In this document: positions 7,536 to 14,720 of the stretch, piece after piece
How the letters are laid out: every line of letters begins with the position of its first letter
Numbering within the stretch: position 1 is the stretch's first letter
Assembly (NCBI GenBank): GCA_040401695.1
Contig: JBBANY010000014.1
Location: 1 to 37,061 of the forward strand
Direction: 5' to 3'
From: F1-20-MAGs119 sp040401695
Lineage (GTDB): Bacteria; Actinomycetota; Acidimicrobiia; Acidimicrobiales; Ilumatobacteraceae
Length of the DNA: 37,061 nt
The notes under the pieces: model-generated
Seen by the model: only the letters and a program-made list of their open reading frames with translations
Databases searched by the model: none
What the model was told of the DNA's origin: nothing
Translations under genes and position numbers: made by a program

Positions 7536-8580
7536 ACGATTCATCGTCCGGCGTCTCGTCGTTCCGGTCGTCGCCCTCGCATTGATCGTCGTACCGTCCT
7601 ACAACTGGCTGCGCGCGGGTCGGGTGCCGGGGAAATACGTGAACCGATGCCAGGCACTCGTCTTCGAAAGCAACAGGCCACCCGCCGACCTGCTTCTCAT
7701 CGGTGCTAGCCGAACCGGGTTCGGCTTCGACGAACAAATCATCGACCTTCGCCTGTCATCGACGACCGACCACCGCACCGAGAAGATCGTCCTGCTCGGC
7801 AATGCCGAATCCGATGCCAACATGGCACTGCGTACTTATCTGCGCGAGCGTGGTGCTCCGAAGCGTCTCGGTGTCGAGATCCTGATCACTCGAACCGGTG
7901 GTGAATCAGCCCCTGCTCGTTCCGGTGCCTCACTCACGAACAGGTCGTACGCACTCTTCGGCGCCGATGCCTATTCGGGCTATCTCGGGGCTCTTCTCGA
8001 CAACAACGTTCTCGGCCAAGGCGATGTGTATGCGCGGTCGTACTTCCCGTCGCCGTTGAAGTTCTTCTTTGATCACCTGCAGATCGGTTTTGACAACGCG
8101 TTCCGCAAGATCGAACGGTCGATCGACCCGTTGGGGGATTGCGATCGAACGGTGCTGCCGGTCTGGGGCCCCGTCGCGGCCGCACCGTTCACCGATGCGA
8201 CCCCGAAACCATCGGACAGAAAGATCGCCAACCTGCAGAAGGAAGTGAAGCGCTACATCAAGATCGACGTCGACAGCCGGCGCGCGAGCGGCGAGATTGC
8301 GGTCATGCGCGACATGGTGAGGATCGCCCGCGAGGCGGGGGTGGAACACGTCTTCTTCTACTACTTCCCATCCTTCGCAGAACCGGCCGACGCCATCGAC
8401 CTCGAGCGTGTGACGCAACTGGTGCCCGGTTCTTCCATGTTCGATGCTCGTCCGGTCGTCAGCGACCCGACGAAGCCGGGTCTCGATCTGCAGTACCAGG
8501 ATCGTGCCCATCTCACGAAGTACGCCGCCTACGAGGTCACGGTCGCCTTCGTCGAATTCCTGCAAGGCTTGGATCGATGA
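7525..8580 (+). CDS. DltD-like membrane-anchored SGNH protein
   Basis: This 351-residue protein has an N-terminal membrane anchor (about residues 7-24) and an extracytoplasmic domain with an SGNH/GDSL-type arrangement: a nucleophile-like Ser62 in LLIGASRTGFGFD and a C-terminal Asp326-x-x-His329 in DRAHLTKYAAYEV. DltD and AlgJ/AlgX proteins share this layout and move acyl groups on the outer face. The ATG at 7525 overlaps the MBOAT gene by 11 bases; an ATG at 7513 adds four residues and is possible. Direct similarity to DltD is weak by eye, so the assignment rests on fold motifs plus position after the MBOAT gene. The likely role is final transfer to, or hydrolysis from, the envelope acceptor. 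Confidence 0.74.
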   Translation: MRSERFIVRRLVVPVVALALIVVPSYNWLRAGRVPGKYVNRCQALVFESNRPPADLLLIGASRTGFGFDEQIIDLRLSSTTDHRTEKIVLLGNAESDANMALRTYLRERGAPKRLGVEILITRTGGESAPARSGASLTNRSYALFGADAYSGYLGALLDNNVLGQGDVYARSYFPSPLKFFFDHLQIGFDNAFRKIERSIDPLGDCDRTVLPVWGPVAAAPFTDATPKPSDRKIANLQKEVKRYIKIDVDSRRASGEIAVMRDMVRIAREAGVEHVFFYYFPSFAEPADAIDLERVTQLVPGSSMFDARPVVSDPTKPGLDLQYQDRAHLTKYAAYEVTVAFVEFLQGLDR

Positions 8581-8708
8581 TGCGCGTTCTCGCCGACAGG
8601 CCGCGTCTGCGCGCGGCGCTTGCGTGGGTGGGGCTGATTGCCGCGGCGGTCATTCTCTTCCGCTGGGTCGAACCCGCCGTGTTCGAATCTCCCTACAACA
8701 ACTTCTGA
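8577..8708 (+). CDS. 43-residue membrane microprotein, DltX-like
   Basis: This short gene overlaps the DltD-like stop by four bases (ATGA) and encodes 43 residues: a basic N-terminus (MMRVLADRPRLR), one transmembrane helix (about residues 13-29, AALAWVGLIAAAVILF) and a short tail ending PYNNF. DltX proteins of dlt operons are also about 50 residues with one helix and end in a conserved aromatic C-terminal motif such as FIYNEF, whose tyrosine is reported to carry D-alanine during transfer. Size, topology, terminal Y-N-x-F and operon position all match. It is too short to be found by length-filtered gene calling. The equivalence to DltX is inference from these features, not from overall identity. 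Confidence 0.72.
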   Translation: MMRVLADRPRLRAALAWVGLIAAAVILFRWVEPAVFESPYNNF

Positions 8709-8726
8709 ACCGTCGCCTTCGAAACG

Positions 8727-8732
8727 TAGGCT
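8727..8732 (+). promoter_or_regulatory. Putative -10 box (TAGGCT) of mftD
   Basis: TAGGCT lies eight bases before the ATG at 8741, in the 32-base gap after the microprotein gene, with no Shine-Dalgarno. It suggests that mftD is transcribed separately from the dlt-like operon. Confidence 0.42.
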
Positions 8733-8740
8733 GTGGACCC

Positions 8741-9913
8741 ATGGGGAACCCGTGGTTCGAAACCGTCGCAGTCGCACAGCGCAGAGCCGAGAAGCGCCTG
8801 CCGAAGTCCGTCTACGGTGCCATCGTCGGCGGTTCCGAAAAGGGCCTCACGTTCAGTGACAACCTGAATGCGTTCGACGAACTCGGTTTTGCCCCGCACA
8901 TCGCAGGACTCCATGCCGGCCGCGACCAGTCGGTGACCGTGATGGGCCAGAACATGTCGATGCCCGTCATCATCTCGCCGACGGGCGTTCAGGCCGTCCA
9001 TCCCGATGGCGAGGTGGCAGTCGCGCGCGCGGCGGCGAACCGCGGTGTCGCGATGGGTCTCAGCTCGTTCGCCAGCAAGCCAATCGAGGAAGTCACGGCG
9101 GTGAACGGCCAGGTTCTCTTCCAGATGTACTGGTCGGGTGGTCGCGACACGATGGTGCAGCGACTCGAGCGCGCCAAGGCCGCCGGCGCCAAGGGCATCA
9201 TCCTCACCCTCGACTGGACGTTCTCGAACGGCCGTGACTGGGGAAGCCCGTGGATCCCCGAGAAGGTCGGCCTGAAAGAGATGATCAAGCTCGCACCCCA
9301 GGGACTCTCGCGTCCCCGGTGGTTGTGGATGTACGCGAAAACCTTCGGCCTTCCCGACCTGACGACGCCGAACATGGCTGCGCCGGGTGAGAAGCCGCCC
9401 ACGTTCTTCGGTGCGTACTTCGAGTGGATGCAAAGTCCGCCGCCCGGTTGGGACGACATCGCATGGCTGCGATCCCAGTGGGACGGTCCCTTCATGGTGA
9501 AAGGTGTCTGTCGTGTCGACGATGCAAAGCGAGTCGTCGACGCCGGAGCAACCGCCTTGTCCGTGTCGAACCACGGTGGCAACAACCTCGACGGAACGCC
9601 CGCACCGATCAGGGTTCTGCCCGCGATCGCCGATGCGGTCGGCCACCAGGTCGACGTCGTGCTCGACGGCGGTGTGCGTCGCGGAAGCGACGTCGTGAAG
9701 TGTCTTGCACTCGGTGCGAAGGCCGTCATGATCGGTCGTGCCTATCTCTGGGGGCTCTCGGTGAACGGTCAGGCCGGCGTCGAGAACGTTCTCGACATCC
9801 TGCGCGGCGGCATCGCCTCCGCCCTGCTCGGTCTCGGAAAGTCGCACGTCGACCAACTCGACCGCGGCGACATCGTCGTTCCCGACGGATTCACACGCCG
9901 CTTGGGTGACTGA
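8741..9913 (+). CDS. mftD: MftD-type FMN-dependent alpha-hydroxyacid dehydrogenase family protein
   Basis: This 390-residue FMN enzyme of the lactate-dehydrogenase/glycolate-oxidase family closely follows mycobacterial MftD (annotated lldD1, pre-mycofactocin synthase) throughout: WFETVAVAQRRAEKRLPKSV at the N-terminus, ELGFAPH, SPTGVQAV, MGLSSFASKPIEEV, DWTFSNGRDWGSPW, the active-site segment SVSNHGGNNLDG with its catalytic histidine, DGGVRRGSDVVK, and GRAYLWGL. In mycofactocin assembly MftD oxidatively deaminates the AHDP core to the redox-active dicarbonyl. None of mftA, mftB, mftC, mftE or mftF is visible in this window, so the gene is separated from the usual cluster, or it is a paralogue with another substrate. 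The ATG at 8741 gives the N-terminus that matches MftD. Confidence 0.85.
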   Translation: MGNPWFETVAVAQRRAEKRLPKSVYGAIVGGSEKGLTFSDNLNAFDELGFAPHIAGLHAGRDQSVTVMGQNMSMPVIISPTGVQAVHPDGEVAVARAAANRGVAMGLSSFASKPIEEVTAVNGQVLFQMYWSGGRDTMVQRLERAKAAGAKGIILTLDWTFSNGRDWGSPWIPEKVGLKEMIKLAPQGLSRPRWLWMYAKTFGLPDLTTPNMAAPGEKPPTFFGAYFEWMQSPPPGWDDIAWLRSQWDGPFMVKGVCRVDDAKRVVDAGATALSVSNHGGNNLDGTPAPIRVLPAIADAVGHQVDVVLDGGVRRGSDVVKCLALGAKAVMIGRAYLWGLSVNGQAGVENVLDILRGGIASALLGLGKSHVDQLDRGDIVVPDGFTRRLGD

Positions 9914-10009
9914 AAGAAGTTCGTGACGCCCGTCGTCGCGTCCGTGCACATCGGTCATCGCTGCTGACTTCGGTGTCCGTCGGGACATCCCATTTTGTTT
10001 CCTTCCCGT

Positions 10010-10027
10010 GGGGGCCAACCGGTCCCC
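10010..10027 (+). promoter_or_regulatory. Hairpin in the leader of the Tad operon
   Basis: GGGGGCC and GGTCCCC pair over seven base pairs (one G-U) around an AACC loop, 26 bases before the flp start. No T-tract follows, so it is more likely a leader structure or mRNA-stability element than a terminator. Confidence 0.3.
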
Positions 10028-10053
10028 GAACAACAACGAGACAGGAGACAGGA

Positions 10054-10233
10054 ATGAAGCGATTCATCGTTCGCATCACGACCCGCCTCGCGGACGTGCG
10101 CGAAGCGCACGACCACGGCGGTGTCGCAGCCGAATACGGGGTGCTGCTCGCCGGCATCGTCGCAGTGGTGGCAGTTGCCGCCGCCGCGCTCGGCGGCCGC
10201 ATCGACGGGATCTTCGACTCGATCCTCCCGTGA
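10054..10233 (+). CDS. flp: Flp-type (type IVb) pilin
   Basis: This 59-residue pilin precursor has a basic leader, then GGVAAEYGVLLAGIVAVV, with the conserved Glu five residues into the mature helix and Tyr next to it, as in Flp pilins. The hydrophobic helix continues through AAAALG and the tail ends RIDGIFDSILP. The start is supported by AGGAGA a few bases upstream, one of the few good Shine-Dalgarno sequences in the window, which suits a highly made structural subunit. Its stop overlaps the GTG of the TadE gene by four bases. The mature protein would polymerise into a Tad pilus after prepilin cleavage. No prepilin peptidase (TadV) gene is in view. Confidence 0.9.
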   Translation: MKRFIVRITTRLADVREAHDHGGVAAEYGVLLAGIVAVVAVAAAALGGRIDGIFDSILP

Positions 10234-10637
10234 CGTCGCGTCGTTCGGCTCTCGGCGCGGCGGCACGTCCGTCGCGTCGGGGGCCCGACGATCGGGGGGC
10301 AGTGGCCGTGGAGTTCGCACTCGTCCTGCCCCTTTTGATCGTCCTCTTGTTCACCATCGTTCTCGGTGGCGCGGTGTATCTCGACCAGTTGCAGCTGCAG
10401 ACGGCGGCGCGCAACGCCGCACGTGTCGGTTCGGTGACCCCTGCCGGCGCCTGTGGCGCGGCCACGTCCGAACTCATCGGTAATGACGTCGGCACGGTCA
10501 CATGCGAACTGCTCGAGAATTGCGCAACCGGCACCATCCGTGTGCGTCTCACGGCCCAGCAGACGGTTTCACTGCCGCTCGTCGGCGACCGCAACGTCAC
10601 TCTCCACGCATCGTCGTCGTATGCCTGCCCACGCTGA
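10230..10637 (+). CDS. TadE-like pseudopilin
   Basis: This 135-residue protein carries the TadE domain: a basic N-terminus, the prepilin-like segment DRGAVAVEFALVLPLLIVLL with the conserved Glu-Phe, then an exported part with two or three cysteines (GACG, TCELLENC) and a beta-rich end. TadE-type proteins are minor pseudopilins processed like the pilin and needed for Tad pilus assembly. The GTG start overlaps the flp stop (GTGA), and the 3' end overlaps the next gene by 17 bases. Both point to translational coupling. Confidence 0.85.
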   Translation: MTSRRSALGAAARPSRRGPDDRGAVAVEFALVLPLLIVLLFTIVLGGAVYLDQLQLQTAARNAARVGSVTPAGACGAATSELIGNDVGTVTCELLENCATGTIRVRLTAQQTVSLPLVGDRNVTLHASSSYACPR

Positions 10638-11586
10638 TTCGTTCTCTTCTGCAACTGGGGACGACCGCGGGGTCGTCGCGATCATCGTTGCCGTCGCATT
10701 TCTGCCGCTGGCGCTGACGCTTGCGCTCGTCGCCGACGCCGGTCGTGCGTGGGTTGCCGAACAGCGCTTGCAGAACGCCGTCGAAGCCGCGGCCGCGGCA
10801 TCTGCGCGCGACTGGGCCGACGGTGGTTCGTCGTGTACCACTGCCGCACTCGATTTTCTTCGCAGCGATGGCGCCGCGCCGCATTCACAATCGTGCTCGA
10901 CCACGGGAACCCGAAGCTCGGGTGTCGTGCGGGTGTCCGCGTCGGAAGACGTCGACCTCATGTTCTCCGACCTTGTCGGCCGCTCGACGAGCGCCGTGTC
11001 GGCTTCGACCGGGGTGCGGATCGGAGTGCCGTCCACAGCGACGGGACTGTGGCCCTTCGCCCTGTGTGCCGACAATTCCGACATCGCGTCGTGGATCGCG
11101 GCCGGTTTTCCGTCGGGTCGCACTGCAACCATCACCTTCCGACAGCCCAACCTGAAGTGCGGGGGAGCGGTCGCGGGCAACTGGTCGATTCTCGACTTCA
11201 CCGGTGGTTCCAATTCGAACCGCGAGACGCAGTCATGGATCGACGGTGGCTACACGGGTGTCGTCTCGGTGGGTGACATCGTGAACGGAAGCCCGGGGGC
11301 GCCGTCGACCTCGCTCAACATGGCCGCCGTGGTCGGCAAAACCATCACGATGCCGATCTACCGGTTCCCACGGCTGAATGGCAGCAACACCAAGCACACG
11401 ATCGTCGGCTTTGCGCGTGCGGTCGTCGTTGCAGCCCGGTTCACCGGTGCCGCCGCACAGCGCAGTCTGACTGTGACCTTCACCCGCGGCACGTCGTCGG
11501 GTAGCACCACAAGTTTCGCCGGAGGGAACTTTGGCCTCGTTTCGTGGAGCGTCTGCTCCCTCGACAACCACGGAGTATGCACATGA
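10621..11586 (+). CDS. TadG-like secreted pilus-assembly protein
   Basis: This 321-residue protein starts with a pseudopilin-type hydrophobic segment, DRGVVAIIVAVAFLPLALTL, followed by AVEAAAAASARD, the hallmark of TadG/TadE-like proteins in Flp clusters. The long exported part contains about seven cysteines (for example SSCTTAALDF, LWPFALCADN and LKCGGAV) and Ser/Thr-rich beta segments that were not matched to a known domain. It could be the tip or a minor pilin of the Tad fibre. The ATG at 10621 lies inside the TadE gene. Its stop overlaps the cpaB start by four bases. The function is inferred from the N-terminus and operon position. Confidence 0.75.
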   Translation: MPAHADSFSSATGDDRGVVAIIVAVAFLPLALTLALVADAGRAWVAEQRLQNAVEAAAAASARDWADGGSSCTTAALDFLRSDGAAPHSQSCSTTGTRSSGVVRVSASEDVDLMFSDLVGRSTSAVSASTGVRIGVPSTATGLWPFALCADNSDIASWIAAGFPSGRTATITFRQPNLKCGGAVAGNWSILDFTGGSNSNRETQSWIDGGYTGVVSVGDIVNGSPGAPSTSLNMAAVVGKTITMPIYRFPRLNGSNTKHTIVGFARAVVVAARFTGAAAQRSLTVTFTRGTSSGSTTSFAGGNFGLVSWSVCSLDNHGVCT

Positions 11587-12182
11587 TCGACAGGTCCCTC
11601 GTCCGCAAAGCCGCGCCCGCCGCGGCGGCCTTTTCGATCGCGCTGGTCGGCGTTTTCTTCCTCGTGCCCCGCGACGACAAAGCCGACGAACAGTTGGTTC
11701 CCGTCGTCGTGGCCACACGTTCGCTGTCCGACGGAACGACAACGAATGCCGTGAGGAACGGTGCCGAGGTTCGCATGGTTGCGGCGTCGGCGAGGGCCGA
11801 AGGTGCTCTCGGGTCACTCGACTCGTTCCCCGACGGAGTGCTCGCCTACGACCACGTCGTCGGACAGCAGATTCTTCTCACATCGTTCGCGCAGAGCCGC
11901 GTGCGAAGCCTCGGCACGGGCTACTCCGCGATCTCGGTGAAACTCGACCCGCAGCGCTGGGTCGGTGCACTGATCGAGGCCGGTCGCATCGTCGACGTGT
12001 ACGACACGGATGGCGTCGCGCCACGCCGCGTCGCTACGCGGGCCGTCATTCTCGAGGCACCCGACCCGGCCGACCTGCTGCCCGGTGACGACACCTTGGT
12101 GTCGCTCGGCGTCCCCGAGGATTCGTTGGCCGACGTTCTCGTTGCCGTGGCGAACAACCGGGTCTGGTTGGTGGGAAGTTGA
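11583..12182 (+). CDS. cpaB: CpaB/RcpC-like SAF-domain protein
   Basis: This 199-residue protein has one N-terminal membrane segment (AAAAFSIALVGVFFLVP) and a CpaB/RcpC-type exported part. The SAF-like region includes VVVATRSLSDGTT and VVGQQILLTSF, followed by GTGYSAISVKLDPQRWVGAL and the typical GRIVDVYDT. CpaB is a periplasmic or extracytoplasmic component of Tad pilus assembly. It is shorter than proteobacterial CpaB (about 250-300), which fits the absence of a secretin to contact. The start overlaps the previous stop (ATGA) and its end overlaps the TadA start (TTGA). Confidence 0.8.
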   Translation: MIDRSLVRKAAPAAAAFSIALVGVFFLVPRDDKADEQLVPVVVATRSLSDGTTTNAVRNGAEVRMVAASARAEGALGSLDSFPDGVLAYDHVVGQQILLTSFAQSRVRSLGTGYSAISVKLDPQRWVGALIEAGRIVDVYDTDGVAPRRVATRAVILEAPDPADLLPGDDTLVSLGVPEDSLADVLVAVANNRVWLVGS

Positions 12183-13390
12183 AGTCACAGGACATCACGA
12201 ATGCAGTCCGCCGACGCCTTGCCGACATTCCCGAACGCACGTCGATGGCGGATGAGGAGTTGCGTCACCTCGTCTCGTTCGAGGTCGATGAAGTGCTTCG
12301 CAACTCCGACGTGCCCGACGGTGACGAACGCGACGCACTCCGGCGCGCCGTCGTCAACGAACTGCTGGGGTTCGGTCCGCTGCAGGATCTCCTCGACGAC
12401 CCGGGGGTGTCGGAAATCATGGTGAACGGTTTCGACGAGATCTGGGTCGAACGAGCCGGTGTCATCGAACTCACCGACCGGTCATTCGAGTCGGACGATC
12501 AGTTGCTGGTGGTCATCGACCGGATGGTGCGCTCGTCGGGCCGGCGTGTCGATCAGTCGTCGCCGATGGTCGACGCGCGGCTTTCCGATGGCTCGCGACT
12601 CAACGTCATTCTGCCGCCGCTTGCCGTCGACGGCCCTGCGGTCACCGTCAGGAAGTTCACCTCGGCGGGCCTGACCTCCGACGACCTCGTCGCGTCGAGC
12701 ACCCTTTCCCCTGAAGCCGCCGAGTTCCTCGGTGATGCGGTCGCATCGCGGATGAACATTCTCGTGAGCGGCGGTACGGGTACGGGCAAGACGACGGTGC
12801 TGAACATCCTCTCGACGTTCATCGACCGTGACGAGCGGGTCGTCACCATCGAAGACGCCGTCGAACTCACCTTGCGCCTTCCCAACCTCGTGCGCCTCGA
12901 GGCGCGCCCGGGGAACTCCGAAGGGGCCGGTGAGGTGAACGTGCGTGAACTCGTGCGCAACTCTCTGCGCATGCGACCCAACCGCATCATCGTCGGCGAG
13001 GTGCGCTCGGGAGAGACCATCGACATGCTCCAGGCGATGAACACCGGCCACGAAGGTTCGCTCTCGACCGTTCACGCGAACTCCCCGCGCGATGCGCTGC
13101 GGCGCATCGAGACGATGATCCTTCTTGCCGGCCTCGACCTGCCGTTGCGTGCCGTGCGTGAACAAATCGCCTCGGCCATCGACCTTGTCGTTCACTTGAC
13201 GCGCGACTCCCGGGGTCGACGGTACGTCACGACGATCACCGAGGTGTCCGGCATGGAGAGCGACGTCGTCACGACGACCGACCTGTTCGTTCGCGAGGCA
13301 CCCACGAACGGCGACGGTGTACCGCGGTTGGTGCCCACCGGTCTGGTGTCCCGGCGACTCGAACTGCGCCGTGTGAGGACGGCGTTGTGA
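12179..13390 (+). CDS. tadA: TadA/CpaF-type pilus-assembly ATPase
   Basis: This 403-residue secretion ATPase of the TadA/CpaF class energises pilin extraction and assembly. The Walker A is SGGTGTGKTTVLN. The Asp box follows as VVTIEDAVELTL, Walker B is RIIVGEVRSGETIDML, and the His box region is GHEGSLSTVHANSPRDAL. The N-terminal CpaF signature DLLDDPGVSEIMVNGFDEIW is also present. The TTG start overlaps the cpaB stop (TTGA); a downstream ATG at 12245 is the alternative, but it would lose the coupling. Length and motif order are normal for the family. Confidence 0.95.
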   Translation: MKSQDITNAVRRRLADIPERTSMADEELRHLVSFEVDEVLRNSDVPDGDERDALRRAVVNELLGFGPLQDLLDDPGVSEIMVNGFDEIWVERAGVIELTDRSFESDDQLLVVIDRMVRSSGRRVDQSSPMVDARLSDGSRLNVILPPLAVDGPAVTVRKFTSAGLTSDDLVASSTLSPEAAEFLGDAVASRMNILVSGGTGTGKTTVLNILSTFIDRDERVVTIEDAVELTLRLPNLVRLEARPGNSEGAGEVNVRELVRNSLRMRPNRIIVGEVRSGETIDMLQAMNTGHEGSLSTVHANSPRDALRRIETMILLAGLDLPLRAVREQIASAIDLVVHLTRDSRGRRYVTTITEVSGMESDVVTTTDLFVREAPTNGDGVPRLVPTGLVSRRLELRRVRTAL

Positions 13391-13944
13391 CGTCGCGCGT
13401 CGACGAGTTGAGCGAGCAACTGGCTCCGGCACTGCAGCTCGTGGTCGGGAATCTCCGCATCGGCCGCAACGTCCTCGCTTCGATAGCCGACGTCGCCGAC
13501 GCGGTCGCCGAGCCGTTGCGCGGCATTCTGCGCGAGGTGGTGACCGAGGCGAAACTGGGTACTCCGATCGGCGACGTGCTGGCGAGGATTGCCGAAACCG
13601 AAGACAGTCGACACCTCCGAATTGTCGCGTCCGCACTCTCGCTCCAGGCTCGTCACGGCGGATCACTCATCGAGATCCTGGAGACGGTCATCGAAACCGT
13701 CGAAGAAGAGGACAGGCTGCGCCGCGACGTGAAGAGCGTGACCGCCGATGCACGATTGAGTGCGGTCGTTCTTCTGGCGATGCCGCCCGTCGTGCTTCTC
13801 CTCATCTCCGTCCTCAGTCCCGGTTACGCCGCACCCCTCGTCACGACAAAGCTCGGTCTCTCGCTCGTGGGTATCGGGGCGGTTCTGGCGGTGGTCGGCT
13901 GGAGGTGGCTCCATTCGCTTGCGAATCCGGAGATCACGCTGTGA
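13387..13944 (+). CDS. tadB: TadB-like inner-membrane protein, short form
   Basis: This 185-residue protein has a type II secretion F domain: the helical part GTPIGDVLARIAETEDSRHL, then SLQARHGGSLIEILETV, and two membrane helices (VVLLAMPPVVLLLISVL and LGLSLVGIGAVLAVVG). TadB forms the membrane platform with TadC. Typical TadB proteins are near 300 residues with extra N-terminal helices, and those are missing here, so this is a reduced version. Both ends are coupled by GTGA overlaps to tadA and tadC, which argues against a degraded gene. Confidence 0.82.
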   Translation: MTSRVDELSEQLAPALQLVVGNLRIGRNVLASIADVADAVAEPLRGILREVVTEAKLGTPIGDVLARIAETEDSRHLRIVASALSLQARHGGSLIEILETVIETVEEEDRLRRDVKSVTADARLSAVVLLAMPPVVLLLISVLSPGYAAPLVTTKLGLSLVGIGAVLAVVGWRWLHSLANPEITL

Positions 13945-14675
13945 GGGTCGTCGGCGGCGTTCTCGTCGCAGCGGCGATGGCGTGGGTGTGGCTCGCATAC
14001 CGCGTTCCGGCGCGAATCGGCGCAACCTCGCGGCGGGCCAGGCACGCGGTCGTGGGCAACAGGCGCCGCGAATCGGTTGCGTCCAGTTTCGCCTGCGGCC
14101 TGGTCGGCCTTGGCCTCGTCGCCGTGCGTCCCAACCCGTCGGGTGTCATCGCCGCCGGCGCGGTCACCGCGGCCGGCTGGCAATTGCCCTTGATCCATGC
14201 GCGGTCCGTCGAAGAGAAGAGGCGGCGGCGACTCGACCTCGAACTCAGCGACGCGCTCGGAGAAATGGTGATGGGTGTCGAGGCCGGTCTCACCCTCGAG
14301 GCGGTGATGAACCTCTATTCACAGACCCACGACAGCGACCTCGGTCACGAGTTTCTGCGGGTGCTCGATCTCATCAAACTCGGCTCCACGAGGCTCGAGG
14401 CGCTCGAAGTGTTCCGTTCGCGCACGCCGACGAACTTCGTTTCCACTTTCGTGTCCGCGGTGCAGCAGAACCAGCGCCTCGGGACACCCCTCGCGGCGGT
14501 CTTGCGTCAACAGAGCCGCACGGCGCGTCGTCGACGACAGCAGGCCGTCGAGGAACACGCAGCAAAGTTGTCCCTCAAGATGGTTTTCCCCACGGTCGTG
14601 TGTGTCTTGCCGGTGCTGTTCATCGTCATCGTCGGCCCGGCGGTGATTCGTGTCATTCAGTCGTGGCCAAAGTGA
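13941..14675 (+). CDS. tadC: TadC-like inner-membrane protein
   Basis: This 244-residue type II secretion F-domain protein is the second membrane platform subunit of the Tad pilus. It has an N-terminal helix (VVGGVLVAAAMAWVWLAY), further hydrophobic segments around FACGLVGLGLVAV, the F-domain core LSDALGEMVMGVEAGLTLEA with RLGTPLAAVLRQQS, and a final helix FPTVVCVLPVLFIVIVGPA. The GTG start overlaps the tadB stop. It is the last gene of the pilus operon; the following gene has its own -10 box. A TGACGGCCGTCA palindrome overlaps the stop codon. Confidence 0.88.
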   Translation: MRVVGGVLVAAAMAWVWLAYRVPARIGATSRRARHAVVGNRRRESVASSFACGLVGLGLVAVRPNPSGVIAAGAVTAAGWQLPLIHARSVEEKRRRRLDLELSDALGEMVMGVEAGLTLEAVMNLYSQTHDSDLGHEFLRVLDLIKLGSTRLEALEVFRSRTPTNFVSTFVSAVQQNQRLGTPLAAVLRQQSRTARRRRQQAVEEHAAKLSLKMVFPTVVCVLPVLFIVIVGPAVIRVIQSWPK

Positions 14676-14708
14676 CGGCCGTCAGTCGTCTCAGCCCACG
14701 ACCGGTCG

Positions 14709-14714
14709 TACGTT
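14709..14714 (+). promoter_or_regulatory. Putative -10 box (TACGTT) of the RTX-repeat pair
   Basis: TACGTT lies six bases before the ATG at 14721, with no Shine-Dalgarno. It matches the leaderless-start pattern of the window. Confidence 0.48.
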
Positions 14715-14720
14715 GCGCCC

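Noticed and set aside
3036..8708. Classical D-alanylation of lipoteichoic acid.
   Set aside because: The presence of a dioxygenase and a sulfotransferase-like gene, the divergent DltD-like protein and the actinobacterial setting make standard LTA D-alanylation unlikely, though not excluded.
8741..9913. A mycofactocin biosynthesis cluster.
   Set aside because: Only the mftD homologue is present. No short mftA precursor, radical SAM mftC or other mft gene was seen in either direction.
8693..10036. 447-codon minus-strand frame opposite mftD.
   Set aside because: mftD is unmistakable on the plus strand; the antisense frame is His/Arg/Asp-rich without any domain.
12482..13666. 394-codon minus-strand frame opposite tadA and tadB.
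   Set aside because: It is a composition artefact. The plus-strand genes have Walker and F-domain motifs and coupled starts.
14673..14684. Perfect palindrome TGACGGCCGTCA at the tadC stop as a terminator or operator.
   Set aside because: It has no loop and no T-tract, and such palindromes arise easily at this base composition.
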